A DNA stretch of 64,000 nucleotides. Origin: an uncultured Pseudodesulfovibrio sp. Its GTDB lineage: Bacteria; Desulfobacterota; Desulfovibrionia; Desulfovibrionales; Desulfovibrionaceae. The translations under genes were made by a program, and so were the position numbers. The stretch spans positions 2,056,001 through 2,120,000 of the forward strand of contig NZ_OY761823.1 of the NCBI RefSeq assembly GCF_963664965.1, read 5' to 3'. The notes under the pieces were generated by a model, which was not told the origin of the DNA, did not search any database, and was given only the letters and a program-made list of their open reading frames with translations. Positions 25,833-34,813 of this stretch are shown piece by piece. Each line of letters begins with the position of its first letter. The stretch's first letter is position 1.

Positions 25833-26561
25833 CTAGTGGCTGAGGATCTTGCTCAGGAAATCTTTTGTACGGTCACTCTTCGGGTTGTTGAAGAAATCTT
25901 CGGGCGTATTTTCCTCGATCAGATATCCGCCGTCCATAAAGATGACCCTGTCCGCCACTTCGCGCGCAAACCCCATTTCGTGCGTGACGCAGATCATGGT
26001 CATTCCCTCTTTTGCGAGAGACTTCATGACGTCGAGAACTTCGTTGATCATTTCCGGATCAAGTGCCGAAGTGGGTTCGTCGAAGAGCATGATTTTCGGC
26101 TGCATGGCGAGGCCGCGGGCAATGGCGACACGCTGCTGCTGACCGCCGGAAAGCTGGGAAGGATATGCGCCGGCCTTATCCGGGATATCGACCTTTTTCA
26201 GCAGTTCCATGGCGATGGCCGTAGCGTCACCTTTGCTTTGATGACGGACCAGCGATGGTGCGAGAATGATGTTATCCAGCACGGTCATGTGCGGATACAG
26301 ATTGAATTGCTGGAACACGAATCCGACTTCGGCCCGGAGCATGGTCATGTTGGTCCGAGGATCGGATACATTCATGCCGTCAACCGAGATGTCGCCTTCC
26401 TGAATCGGCTCGAGCCGATTAATACATCTGATAAGGGTGGATTTGCCGGAACCGGAAGGTCCACAGATGACGACAACTTCACCTTTTTCGATTTCAAGAT
26501 TTATGTTGTTGAGGACATGAAAATCCCCATACCATTTATTTACATTTTTGAAAGAAATCAC
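25833..26561 (-). CDS. Polar amino-acid ABC transporter ATPase
   Basis: A 242-residue GlnQ/HisP-type ATPase: Walker [10 protein letters not shown] near residue 34, Q-loop FQQFNLYPH, signature [16 protein letters not shown], Walker [14 protein letters not shown] and the switch histidine in CVTHEMGFA. It energises import through the fused permease. The start is a GTG at 26561 with GGGGAGAGG before it. It is the first gene of the operon. Confidence 0.94.
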   Translation of the reverse strand: MISFKNVNKWYGDFHVLNNINLEIEKGEVVVICGPSGSGKSTLIRCINRLEPIQEGDISVDGMNVSDPRTNMTMLRAEVGFVFQQFNLYPHMTVLDNIILAPSLVRHQSKGDATAIAMELLKKVDIPDKAGAYPSQLSGGQQQRVAIARGLAMQPKIMLFDEPTSALDPEMINEVLDVMKSLAKEGMTMICVTHEMGFAREVADRVIFMDGGYLIEENTPEDFFNNPKSDRTKDFLSKILSH

Positions 26562-26639
26562 AGCCTCTCCCCAAAAGAAATGATTTAACTTAACGTAAGC
26601 GGTTTCTTTAGCAAGAAATCACACTCAGGGCAATCAAAA

Positions 26640-26689
26640 TTCTGACGGCAATGTGGCATTTTGAATATAATTCTGTTTTGCCGTCAGAA
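26640..26689. repeat. Perfect 12-bp inverted repeat upstream of the ABC ATPase gene
   Basis: TTCTGACGGCAA (26640-26651) and its exact reverse complement (26678-26689) are separated by 26 bases. The repeat lies between the sdaA stop and the ATPase start, both read on the minus strand. On that strand the second arm is followed by TTTTG. It could be an operator pair for the transporter or a long-loop terminator of sdaA. Confidence 0.6.
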
Positions 26690-26734
26690 AGATGACAATT
26701 TTGGCTGTTTCAGTAATCTCAATATGTTGGGTGC

Positions 26735-28099
26735 CTAGCATTCTGTCATGCTGAGTGCCAATCCGGCCAGTGAGGTTTCCTTGTACTTGCGGGACATGTC
26801 GCGTCCGGTTTGGGCCATGGCCTCAAAGGCTTTGTCGAGGTCGACTTTCTGGTAGGATTCGTCCAGCGTCGATGCGATGAGGAAGGCGTTGTATGACTTG
26901 ACCACTCCCATGGCATTTCGTTCGATACACGGAATCTGCACGTATCCGCCGACAGGGTCGCACGTCAGGCCGAGATGGTGTTCCATGGCGATTTCAGCAG
27001 CGTTTTCAGTTACCTGAAAACGGTAGCCGCGCGCGTATGACAGGAATGCCGCAGCCATGGCCGAGGCCACGCCGACTTCACCCTGACAGCCGACTTCCGC
27101 GCCGGAAATGGAGGCATTGTGTTTGGCCAGAAATCCGATGGATGCCGCTGCGAGCAATCCCTGGCGAATTTCTTCCTGCAATGCTCCCATGTGGCGTTTG
27201 AGCATGAAAAGAATGGCGGGAATGACGCCTGCCGCACCGCAGGTGGGGGCGGTGACGACGCAGTGGCCGGATGCATTTTCTTCGGAGGCGGCAAGAGCGT
27301 AGGCGTTGAGTGCCTTGAGGAAGCCCGATCCCTGAAATTGTTCTCTTTTGGCCCACTCATACATGGCGGGTGCCTTGCGCTGTAGACCGATAGGGCCGGG
27401 GAGTACACCGTTTGTCTGAATGCCGAGTTCCACGGCGTGTTCCATGACTTCCGTAATTCTGTCGAGTCCCTTGTTGATTTCTTCCTCACTCATGCCGGTA
27501 ATCGCCTGCTCGTTGGCGAGTATCAGTTCATGCAGGCGCATGGAATTGTCAGTGAGGTGTTTCTTGAGCTCGGCCATGGTCTCATAGGGATATACCGGCT
27601 CACCTCGCTGAGGCTCTTCCCATCCCATCCATCGCAGAAAGCCGCCGCCAACGGAGAAATAAATGCGTTCAAGCATGGTCTTGCCGTCGCTGTCGAGCAA
27701 TCGGAAGATCATGGTGTTGCTGTGCGGGTAGTCGTGTTGTACCGCGTCAAAGATAATGTCACCGGGGTGGTAGGTGATCGCCTTGCCGTCTATGTCGAGT
27801 TCGAAAGGACGTGAGTTTTCTTCAAATTGTTCAAATATATTGGGTTGGCAGGTGTCAGGCTTGAAGCCCAGCAGGCCGGACATGACTGCACGGCGGGTGC
27901 CGTGGCCTTCGCCTGTGGCGGACAGGGAGCCAAAGAGGCGTATCTCCAGAGTCTCGCCTTTGAGGCGTTCCTCTTTCGGGAGTTCCCGGATGCGGTCCAT
28001 GAAATCGAAGCCCGCCTTCATGGGGCCGATGGTGTGGGAGCTGGATGGGCCGGGGCCGATTTTGAGCAACTCGAATATAGAAGTGGATATGGCTGTCAT
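26735..28099 (-). CDS. sdaA: L-serine dehydratase (iron-sulfur, single chain)
   Basis: A 454-residue SdaA that deaminates serine to pyruvate with a [4Fe-4S] cluster. The N-terminal domain starts SIFELLKIGPGPSSSHTIGPMKAG; the C-terminal catalytic part has VVTAPTCGAAGVIPAI and LTCDPVGGYVQIPCIERNA, which hold the cluster cysteines. Both domains are in one chain as in E. coli, not split alpha/beta. It lies upstream of an amino-acid importer on the same strand, which may supply substrate. Confidence 0.95.
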   Translation of the reverse strand: MTAISTSIFELLKIGPGPSSSHTIGPMKAGFDFMDRIRELPKEERLKGETLEIRLFGSLSATGEGHGTRRAVMSGLLGFKPDTCQPNIFEQFEENSRPFELDIDGKAITYHPGDIIFDAVQHDYPHSNTMIFRLLDSDGKTMLERIYFSVGGGFLRWMGWEEPQRGEPVYPYETMAELKKHLTDNSMRLHELILANEQAITGMSEEEINKGLDRITEVMEHAVELGIQTNGVLPGPIGLQRKAPAMYEWAKREQFQGSGFLKALNAYALAASEENASGHCVVTAPTCGAAGVIPAILFMLKRHMGALQEEIRQGLLAAASIGFLAKHNASISGAEVGCQGEVGVASAMAAAFLSYARGYRFQVTENAAEIAMEHHLGLTCDPVGGYVQIPCIERNAMGVVKSYNAFLIASTLDESYQKVDLDKAFEAMAQTGRDMSRKYKETSLAGLALSMTEC

Positions 28100-28384
28100 G
28101 GCGTACTTTTGTTGTTGAAGATTGAATGAGTGGTTGCCTCGAATGCAGGTCGCGCTACCTTACGATAAAAGCAGTGTAAGGAGAAGTTTTTTTCGGAATA
28201 TGCTTACTGAATTTAATGATGGAATTCTGTATGCATTTGAGGAGTCGAAGGAGTGGTTTGCATTGATAATGATACGTATTTTTTGGGGAAGCATTGAGTC
28301 ATCCAAAAAAACAAAGAGTTTTCGGGATTGTTACACGCTTTGTGTTGACGCTCTAGTGGGGCAGGTATACCATTCTGTCCGTTT

Positions 28385-28415
28385 CGGCATAATAGTTCGC
28401 GAGTCGGATATGCCG
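28385..28415. repeat. Distal palindrome with CGGCATA/TATGCCG arms
   Basis: CGGCATA (28385-28391) and its exact complement TATGCCG (28409-28415) are separated by 17 bases, a 31-bp dyad. It shares its TATGCC core with the promoter-proximal palindrome about 195 bases downstream, suggesting two sites for one regulator. Confidence 0.55.
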
Positions 28416-28551
28416 TGATGCATGGTTGTTCTGACGAAGGTTGGTGCTGAATCGTGCGTATGATTATGTCTTGTTGAGCATAATCCTTGAGGCGAATACA
28501 CCTCTACGCTGTCGGTCGTGAAAGTATGAGCGGCCTTGGATATGATAAAGA

Positions 28552-28581
28552 TTGCAAAGGTTTTAAGGGGTGCTGTAATAA
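28552..28581 (+). promoter_or_regulatory. Probable sigma-70 promoter of the molybdopterin/Mop locus
   Basis: TTGCAA (28552-28557), an 18-base spacer and TAATAA (28576-28581). The predicted start, near 28588, falls inside the palindrome at 28581-28608, giving a leader of about 100 bases. Confidence 0.45.
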
Positions 28582-28608
28582 GTATTATGCCTATTCTGGC
28601 ATAGTGAG
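28581..28608. promoter_or_regulatory. Promoter-proximal palindromic operator candidate
   Basis: TATGCC (28586-28591) and GGCATA (28598-28603) flank a six-base spacer. Extending each arm to 11 bases gives the 11-6-11 geometry of XerC/XerD-type sites, with 7 of 11 outer-to-inner positions matching. It covers the predicted transcription start, which suits a repressor. Confidence 0.5.
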
Positions 28609-28685
28609 ACGAGTTGCCTGATTATATATTGAACCGGATTGACGGTGAGCGCCGGGTACGATTCGGAATATGGAGTTGAATACAG

Positions 28686-29702
28686 ATGAAAACCGTTCGA
28701 GTTCAGGAAGCCGTGGGCATGGTTCTGTGCCATGACATGACAAGAATTGTTCCGGGTGAGTGCAAGGGACCTGCCTTCAAGAAAGGGCATGTGATTGTAG
28801 AAGAGGATATTCAGGCTCTGCTGGAGATCGGCAAGGAGCACGTCTATGTGCTCAACATGGAAAAAGGGCGCATTCATGAAAACGAAGCTGCCGAACGCAT
28901 TGCCAAGGCTGCCGCAGGTCCGGGCATTACGCTCTCAGCCGTCAGCGAAGGGCGTATAAATTTTGAAGCTTCCCCAGGGTTGCTGGACGTCAATGTAGAA
29001 GCCCTCAACCGTATCAATTCCATTGAAGAGGTCGTGCTCGCGACCATGCACACCGGCCAGCAGGTGACGGAATCCCGTCCTGTGGCCGGAACCCGCGTCG
29101 TCCCGCTCGTTATTGATGAAAAGAAGATTGAGCGGGTCGAGGAAATCTGTGCCGAGTATCCCTATGTCGTCGGCGTGAAGCCATTCGCGCACTACAACGT
29201 CGGCGTCGTGACGACCGGCAGCGAGGTCTTCCACGGCCGTATCAAGGACAAGTTCGGTCCTGTCATTCGAAAGAAATTTTCCCGGTTGGGTTCCACGGTC
29301 ATGGATCAGCGGTTGACTTCGGATGACCCTGTCATGACTCGTGACGCCATTCTGGCTTTCATTGCCGAAGGCGCGGAGATGGTTGTTGTCACCGGCGGCA
29401 TGTCCGTGGACCCGGACGACCAGACGCCCACGGCCATCCGTGCCACTGGGGCCGAGGTCATCACCTACGGTTCCCCGACGTTCCCCGGTGTCATGTTCAT
29501 GGTTGCCGTCCGGGACGGCGTTCCCATTCTGGGACTGCCCGGTTGCGTCATGTATTACCGTGCCAGCATTTTCGATCTCATCGTTCCCCGCATATTGGCC
29601 GGGGAGGAAATTACCCGTGAAGACATAGTCGCTTTGGGGCATGGCGGATTCTGTGCAAGTTGCGATGTTTGCCGTTACCCGACGTGTCCATTTGGAAAAT
29701 AG
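28686..29702 (+). CDS. Molybdopterin-binding (MoCF-domain) protein with cysteine-rich tail
   Basis: A 338-residue protein. Residues about 165-310 form a MoaB/MogA/MoeA-type molybdopterin-binding domain (VGVVTTGSEVFHG, GAEMVVVTGGMSVDPDDQTP, GVPILGLPGCVMY). The N-terminal 100 residues are a SAF-like or unassigned domain (VGMVLCHDMTRIVPGECKGPAF resembles the start of such MoeA-like proteins). It ends with a six-residue-spaced cysteine cluster, CASCDVCRYPTCPFGK. It lies directly upstream of Mop and probably handles molybdenum cofactor for it. The tail may bind a metal; that is inference. Confidence 0.85.
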   Translation: MKTVRVQEAVGMVLCHDMTRIVPGECKGPAFKKGHVIVEEDIQALLEIGKEHVYVLNMEKGRIHENEAAERIAKAAAGPGITLSAVSEGRINFEASPGLLDVNVEALNRINSIEEVVLATMHTGQQVTESRPVAGTRVVPLVIDEKKIERVEEICAEYPYVVGVKPFAHYNVGVVTTGSEVFHGRIKDKFGPVIRKKFSRLGSTVMDQRLTSDDPVMTRDAILAFIAEGAEMVVVTGGMSVDPDDQTPTAIRATGAEVITYGSPTFPGVMFMVAVRDGVPILGLPGCVMYYRASIFDLIVPRILAGEEITREDIVALGHGGFCASCDVCRYPTCPFGK

Positions 29703-29772
29703 CATTCAATGCCGTTCCCTTCATTCGAAGGAGCGGCTCTCGGACAGTGAACAATCTAAGGAGGAATACTGT

Positions 29773-32490
29773 ATGATCAAACTCACTCTCAAGGTGAACG
29801 GTGTCGCCAAGCAGGTCATATGCGAGCAGGATGAGTCCCTCGCAAACGTGCTGCGCGAAAACCTTGGTCTCACCAGCGTCAAGATCGGTTGCGCCACCGG
29901 CCAGTGCGGCAGCTGCTCTGTAATTGTGGACGGCAAATTGGTTCGTTCCTGCTCCATGAAAATGAAACGGGTCAAGGAAGGCGCTGTCATCCTGACGACC
30001 GAAGGAATCGGTACCCCGGACAACCTGCATCCCATTCAGGTCTCCTGGATCGCCAATGGTGGCGCACAGTGCGGTTTCTGCACTCCGGGCTTCATTGTTT
30101 CTTCGTACGCACTGCTTCAGTCCAACCCGTCTCCGACCCGCGAAGATATCCGCAACTGGTTCCAGAAATACCGCAACGCCTGCCGTTGTACCGGTTACAA
30201 GCAACTGGTTGATTCCGTCATGGATGCGGCCGCGGTCATGCGTGGCGAAATGCCGCTGGACGACCTGCTCTTCAAGATTCCGGAAGACGGACGCATCTGG
30301 GGCACCAAGTACCCCCGTCCCACGGGCGTCGCCAAGGTGACAGGTACGCTGGATTACGGTGCGGACCTCGGCATCAAGATGCCCACTGGCACCTTGAAAT
30401 GCGCTCTGGTGCAGGCCGAAGTGTCTCATGCCAAGATCCTCTCCATTGATACTTCCGAAGCCGAGAAGATGCCCGGTGTCGAGAAAATCGTCACCCACAA
30501 GGACGTCAAGGGCAAGAATCGCATCACTGGCCTGATCACCTTCCCCACCAACAAGGGTGACGGTTGGGATCGTCCCATTCTGTGCGATGAAAAGGTCTTC
30601 CAGTACGGTGACGCTCTCGCCATCGTCTGCGCCGACAGTGAAAAGAACGCCAAGGCCGCAGCCGCCAAGGTCAAGGTCGAACTGGAACGGCTTCCCGAGT
30701 ACATGAACGCCCATGCCGCCATGGCGGATGATGCGATCGAGATTCATCCCGGCACGCCGAACATCTATTACACCCAGAAGGTCGCCAAGGGCGAGGAAAC
30801 CGCTCCCATCTTCGACAAGGCCGATGTGGTCATGGAAGGCGATTACTTCACGACTCGTCAGCCGCACATGCCTATCGAGCCGGACGTGGGATTCGCCTAT
30901 CTGGACGACGACGGAAAACTGTGCATCCACTCCAAATCCATCGGCCTGCATCTGCATCTGTACATGATCGCTCCCGGTCTCGGCGTGGATCCCGAGAATC
31001 TGGTCATGGTCCAGAACCCCACCGGCGGTACCTTCGGTTACAAGTTCTCCCCGACCATGGAAGCATTGGTCGGCGCAGCATGCCTTGCCACCGGCAAGCC
31101 CGTGTTCCTGGCTTACGACTGGTATCAGCAGCAGACCTACACAGGTAAGCGCTCGCCCCAGTTCACCAGCGTTCGCATGGCTGCCGACAAGGAAGGCAAG
31201 CTCCTCGGCATGGAGACCGACTGGACGGTCGACCACGGTCCTTACTCCGAGTTCGGTGACTTGCTGACCCTGCGCGGCGCACAGTTCATCGGTGCCGGTT
31301 ACGATATCGCCAATATCCGTGGCGAAGGCCGGACCGTCTGCACCAACCACGCATGGGGCGCGGCTTTTCGTGGTTACGGCGGCCCCGAGGCCGAGTTCCC
31401 CTCCGAAGTGCTCATGGACGAACTGGCTGAAAAGCTCGGCATGGATCCTCTGGAACTTCGCTACAAGAACGTGTACCGCGAAGGTTCCACCACTCCCACC
31501 GGGTGTGATCCCGAAGTATACTCCCTGCCGGAGATGCTCGACACCCTTCGTCCCAAGTACGAGGAAGCCAAGAAGAGAACCGCTGCAAATTCCACCGACG
31601 AGATCAAGCGCGGTGTCGGCATCGCCCTCGGTGTGTACGGCTCCGGTCTCGACGGCCCGGATACCGCTGAAGCCGATGTTCGCCTGAACGAAGACGGCAC
31701 GGTGACCGTGCTGACCTGCTGGCATGACCACGGTCAGGGCGCGGACATGGGTGTTCTGGGTACTGCCCACGAGACCCTGCGTCCTCTGGGACTGGCTCCC
31801 GAGCAGATTCATCTGGTTCTCAACGACACGCGTTACTGCCCGAACGGCGGCCCTGCCGGTGGTTCCCGCTCTCAGGTCGTTGTCGGCAACGCCATCAAGG
31901 TCGGCTGTGAAATGCTGATGAAGGCCATGCGTAAGGATGACGACTCCTTCCGCACCTATCAGGAAATGGTCGATGAGAAGATCGATCTTCTTCATCACGG
32001 CAAGTGGACCGCTCCGGCAAACGATTGTGACGAAAACGGTCAGGGCAAACCCTTTGCCTGCTACATGTACGGTCTGTGCATGGCTGAAGTCGCTGTGGAA
32101 ACCGCGACAGGCAAGACCACAGTCGAGAAGATCACCTTTGTTGCCGATATCGGAAAGATCAACAACAAGTTGGTCGTCGACGGTCAGATTTACGGCGGTG
32201 TCGCTCAGGGCATCGGTCTGGCCTTGTCCGAGGATTACGAGGACATCAAGAAGCACTCCACCATGAAGGGTGCCGGGTTCCCGTACATCAAGCAGATTCC
32301 GGACGACATGGAGATCATCTACATCGAGTCTCCGCGTCCTGACGGTCCGCATGGGGCGTCCGGTGTCGGTGAAGTGCCGCTGTGCTCCCCGCACTCGGCT
32401 GTCATCAACGCGATCTACAACGCTTGCGGTGTCCGCATCCGCGAGTTGCCCGCTTTGCCTGAAAAGGTGCTGGCAGGCCTCAAGGGTTAA
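29773..32490 (+). CDS. mop: Molybdenum aldehyde oxidoreductase (xanthine oxidase family)
   Basis: A 905-residue protein close in length to the D. gigas aldehyde oxidoreductase (907). The plant-type [2Fe-2S] cluster cysteines are C40/C45/C48/C60, and the second cluster uses C100/C103/C137/C139, matching D. gigas numbering. A large Mo-binding part follows, with the catalytic glutamate at E867 in GASGVGEVPL. It oxidises aldehydes to acids on Mo-MCD and passes electrons to flavodoxin or ferredoxin; there is no FAD domain. The ATG at 29773 has AAGGAGG upstream; the longer frame overlaps the previous gene. A terminator follows. Confidence 0.95.
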   Translation: MIKLTLKVNGVAKQVICEQDESLANVLRENLGLTSVKIGCATGQCGSCSVIVDGKLVRSCSMKMKRVKEGAVILTTEGIGTPDNLHPIQVSWIANGGAQCGFCTPGFIVSSYALLQSNPSPTREDIRNWFQKYRNACRCTGYKQLVDSVMDAAAVMRGEMPLDDLLFKIPEDGRIWGTKYPRPTGVAKVTGTLDYGADLGIKMPTGTLKCALVQAEVSHAKILSIDTSEAEKMPGVEKIVTHKDVKGKNRITGLITFPTNKGDGWDRPILCDEKVFQYGDALAIVCADSEKNAKAAAAKVKVELERLPEYMNAHAAMADDAIEIHPGTPNIYYTQKVAKGEETAPIFDKADVVMEGDYFTTRQPHMPIEPDVGFAYLDDDGKLCIHSKSIGLHLHLYMIAPGLGVDPENLVMVQNPTGGTFGYKFSPTMEALVGAACLATGKPVFLAYDWYQQQTYTGKRSPQFTSVRMAADKEGKLLGMETDWTVDHGPYSEFGDLLTLRGAQFIGAGYDIANIRGEGRTVCTNHAWGAAFRGYGGPEAEFPSEVLMDELAEKLGMDPLELRYKNVYREGSTTPTGCDPEVYSLPEMLDTLRPKYEEAKKRTAANSTDEIKRGVGIALGVYGSGLDGPDTAEADVRLNEDGTVTVLTCWHDHGQGADMGVLGTAHETLRPLGLAPEQIHLVLNDTRYCPNGGPAGGSRSQVVVGNAIKVGCEMLMKAMRKDDDSFRTYQEMVDEKIDLLHHGKWTAPANDCDENGQGKPFACYMYGLCMAEVAVETATGKTTVEKITFVADIGKINNKLVVDGQIYGGVAQGIGLALSEDYEDIKKHSTMKGAGFPYIKQIPDDMEIIYIESPRPDGPHGASGVGEVPLCSPHSAVINAIYNACGVRIRELPALPEKVLAGLKG

Positions 32491-32506
32491 TACATAATAT
32501 GAAATA

Positions 32507-32547
32507 GGGAGCGGTCCGTGTGCGGCATGGACCGCTCCCTTGTTTTT
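32507..32547 (+). terminator. Terminator/attenuator after mop
   Basis: An 11-bp perfect stem (32507-32517 with 32529-32539), an 11-base loop and a TTGTTTTT tract. The next gene starts at 32564, only 17 bases on, so downstream genes are probably reached by read-through at lower level than mop. Confidence 0.85.
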
Positions 32548-32563
32548 ACAGGAACAGGCGAGC

Positions 32564-34813
32564 ATGGAACAGGCAGAATTGAGACAATGGGAACACAAGT
32601 GTGTTCAGGAAGAGGTGCCGCAGTGTGTTGCCGCCTGTCCGTTGCATGTGGATGCGCGGACATTCTGTTCGCTCTTGGCACAGCGGCGGTGGGACAAGGC
32701 ATGGCAGGTGCTTGCCAAGACACTCCCGCTGCCCGGGGTGCTTTCCCGACTGTGTGACGGGCCGTGCAAGCATGCCTGCGTGCGTAAGGATGCGGGCGGC
32801 AGTATCGAGATGGACCGGCTGGAACGATTCTGTGCTGAAACGGCCAAGCCTGTTGCACCGCCCCGGCCTTTGCCCAAGCGCGGGAAATCCGTTGCCGTGG
32901 TAGGTGATGGCCTGACAGCCTTGTGCGCGGCATGGGAGATGGCGCGCAGGGGATTTGATGTTACCCTGCATTGTTTCGTGCCGGGGGGACTGCTGTCGGC
33001 CTTGCCCGAAGGGGTGCTGGAGCGGGAGCTTGAAAATCTCGTCAAACTCGGTGTGACCATTGAAGACGGGGTGGATTTGACCTCCGAAGCCATTGACGTG
33101 CTGATGGATGAAAATGATGCCGTGTTCGTGGATGGTGAATTCTGGCCTGTGCATCTCTCCGGGGTGGGTGAGCCTGACGAATTGACACTCGGTACACAGC
33201 GTGTCGGTCTGTTTGCCGGACCCAAGGGGGAGACGTCGGCAGTCCTGTTGGCTGCTGCCGGTCGCAGGGCAGCCAATTCCGTGGAACGTTTCACGCAGGG
33301 CGTGTCCATGGTCACCGGACGGGAGCTGGAAGGACCGTATGCAACGCGCCTGTTCACCAGTCTGGCAAAGGTCGAATCAGTGCCGCCTGTCGTGGCTGAC
33401 GGCATATATACCGAGGAAACCGGGCGGGACGAGGCAAGGCGGTGTCTCCAATGTGAATGCATGGAATGCGTGAAGCATTGTGAATACCTGAAGCATTACA
33501 AATTCTATCCCAAGGTCTACGCACGGCAGATCTACAATAACGAGTCCATTGTCATGGGCACGCGGCAGGCCAACAGCATGATCAATTCCTGCATGTTGTG
33601 CGGTTTGTGCGAAACCCTGTGTCCCGAAGATTTTTCCATGGCCGACGTCTGTCTTGAGGCGCGGCGTACCATGGTCGAGAGTGACACCATGCCGCCGTCT
33701 GCTCATGAATTCGCCCTGCGGGACATGGCCTTTGCCAATAGCGAAAAATGTGTGTTGGCCCGCCATGCTCCGGGGCTGGACCAGAGCGAATACCTGTTTT
33801 TCCCCGGCTGCCAGTTGACCGCATCCAACCCGGACAGCGTGCAGGCTGCATACGCCGACCTGCGTAAACAGCTCGGGAGTGTGGGACTGCTGCTTCATTG
33901 CTGTGGCGCTCCGGCTGAATGGTCCGGCCGTCAGGGGCTGATGAATGAAACCGTGGCCGTTCTCCGAAAGGAATGGGAAGCCCTTGGCAGTCCGAAGATC
34001 ATTGCGGCCTGTCCGACCTGTCTCAAGACGTTGCATGCATATCTGCCCGATGCGGAAGTTGTTTCGCACTGGTCCATTTTGCGTGCGCTCGGCTTGCCGA
34101 CTGATACCGCAGGGGATTGTGGCTCCATGGCGATCAATGATCCGTGCGCGGCCCGTCATAATGCCATGCTGCGCGAGGATGTCCGCGCCATTCTGGAGCA
34201 GGTCGGCGTCACCGTCGAAGAACCGGAAATGACCGGCGAGACCGCGCAGTGCTGCGGGTATGGCGGATTGCTGTCCGAGGCCAACCCGGAACTCGGCAGG
34301 GCGGTTGCCGAGCGGCGTGCTGCGGAAATGGAAGAAGACTGGGTCACTTATTGCGTAATGTGCCGGGACATGATCGCCAAAACCGGCAAGCGGGCTGTGC
34401 ATATCTATGATCTGCTGTACCTGCAGGACGTGGATGCTGGTGCGCGCCCATCACCGGGCTATTCCCTTCGCCGCGAAAACCGTGCGCGCCTTCGGGAGAG
34501 GTTGCTTGCCGAAATCTGGCAGGAAAACGGTGCGCTGGCTGTTGAACCGTACGAGTCCGTTGCTGTGGATTTCACGGCTGAAGCCTCGGTTCTGATGGAA
34601 GAAAGGCGTATCCTGAAAAGCGATGTCCAGAAGGTCTTTCTGAATATGCAAAAGAGCGGGCGGCGATTTATCAGCCGTGAAAATGGACATTTCCTGACTT
34701 CGTTCAGACCTGTTGTCGTGACCTACTGGGTCGAATTTTCCGAGCAGGGGGAAGGGTATCTTGTCCATAATGTGTGGTCACACCGAATGAAGGTGCGGGA
34801 GGTTCGGTCATGA
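32564..34813 (+). CDS. Multi-cluster iron-sulfur oxidoreductase with GltD-like and HdrB-like parts
   Basis: A 749-residue soluble protein. The N-terminus (about 1-90) is a GltD-type Fe-S domain (CVQEEVPQCVAACPLHVDA, LCDGPCKHAC). Residues about 110-280 contain a Rossmann start VAVVGDGLTALCAAWEMARR; a second glycine-rich motif is not obvious, so the flavin/NAD(P) part may be reduced. Two [4Fe-4S] motifs follow (CLQCECMECVKHC and CMLCGLCETLCPED), then two CCG domains as in HdrB/GlpC (CCGAPAEW, ACPTCLKTL, CCGYGGLL, CVMCRDM). NCBI naming, as I recall, is pyridine nucleotide-disulfide oxidoreductase/dicluster-binding protein. It likely links Mop or its partners to a thiol or ferredoxin pool. Confidence 0.8.
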   Translation: MEQAELRQWEHKCVQEEVPQCVAACPLHVDARTFCSLLAQRRWDKAWQVLAKTLPLPGVLSRLCDGPCKHACVRKDAGGSIEMDRLERFCAETAKPVAPPRPLPKRGKSVAVVGDGLTALCAAWEMARRGFDVTLHCFVPGGLLSALPEGVLERELENLVKLGVTIEDGVDLTSEAIDVLMDENDAVFVDGEFWPVHLSGVGEPDELTLGTQRVGLFAGPKGETSAVLLAAAGRRAANSVERFTQGVSMVTGRELEGPYATRLFTSLAKVESVPPVVADGIYTEETGRDEARRCLQCECMECVKHCEYLKHYKFYPKVYARQIYNNESIVMGTRQANSMINSCMLCGLCETLCPEDFSMADVCLEARRTMVESDTMPPSAHEFALRDMAFANSEKCVLARHAPGLDQSEYLFFPGCQLTASNPDSVQAAYADLRKQLGSVGLLLHCCGAPAEWSGRQGLMNETVAVLRKEWEALGSPKIIAACPTCLKTLHAYLPDAEVVSHWSILRALGLPTDTAGDCGSMAINDPCAARHNAMLREDVRAILEQVGVTVEEPEMTGETAQCCGYGGLLSEANPELGRAVAERRAAEMEEDWVTYCVMCRDMIAKTGKRAVHIYDLLYLQDVDAGARPSPGYSLRRENRARLRERLLAEIWQENGALAVEPYESVAVDFTAEASVLMEERRILKSDVQKVFLNMQKSGRRFISRENGHFLTSFRPVVVTYWVEFSEQGEGYLVHNVWSHRMKVREVRS

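Larger units (their letters stand above)
28100..28685. other. 586-base regulatory region upstream of the molybdopterin/Mop locus
   Basis: The region is more AT-rich than its neighbours. The plus-strand frame at 28122-28418 has no ribosome site or protein-like composition and I do not call it. It contains the divergent promoters of sdaA and the 28686 gene, two palindromes sharing the half-site TATGCC (28385-28415 and 28581-28608), and a plausible sigma-70 promoter. No RNA gene is recognised, but a structured leader cannot be excluded. Confidence 0.6.

Noticed and set aside
28122-28418. 98-codon frame in the region upstream of the Mop locus
   Set aside because: No ribosome site, weak codon usage, and it contains the distal palindrome; called as regulatory DNA instead.
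29611-32598. Open frame of 995 codons on the minus strand across mop
   Set aside because: It is an antisense shadow of a strongly biased coding sequence. The plus strand has a clear 905-residue Mo enzyme with all ligands. No ribosome site or family motif is seen on the minus strand.
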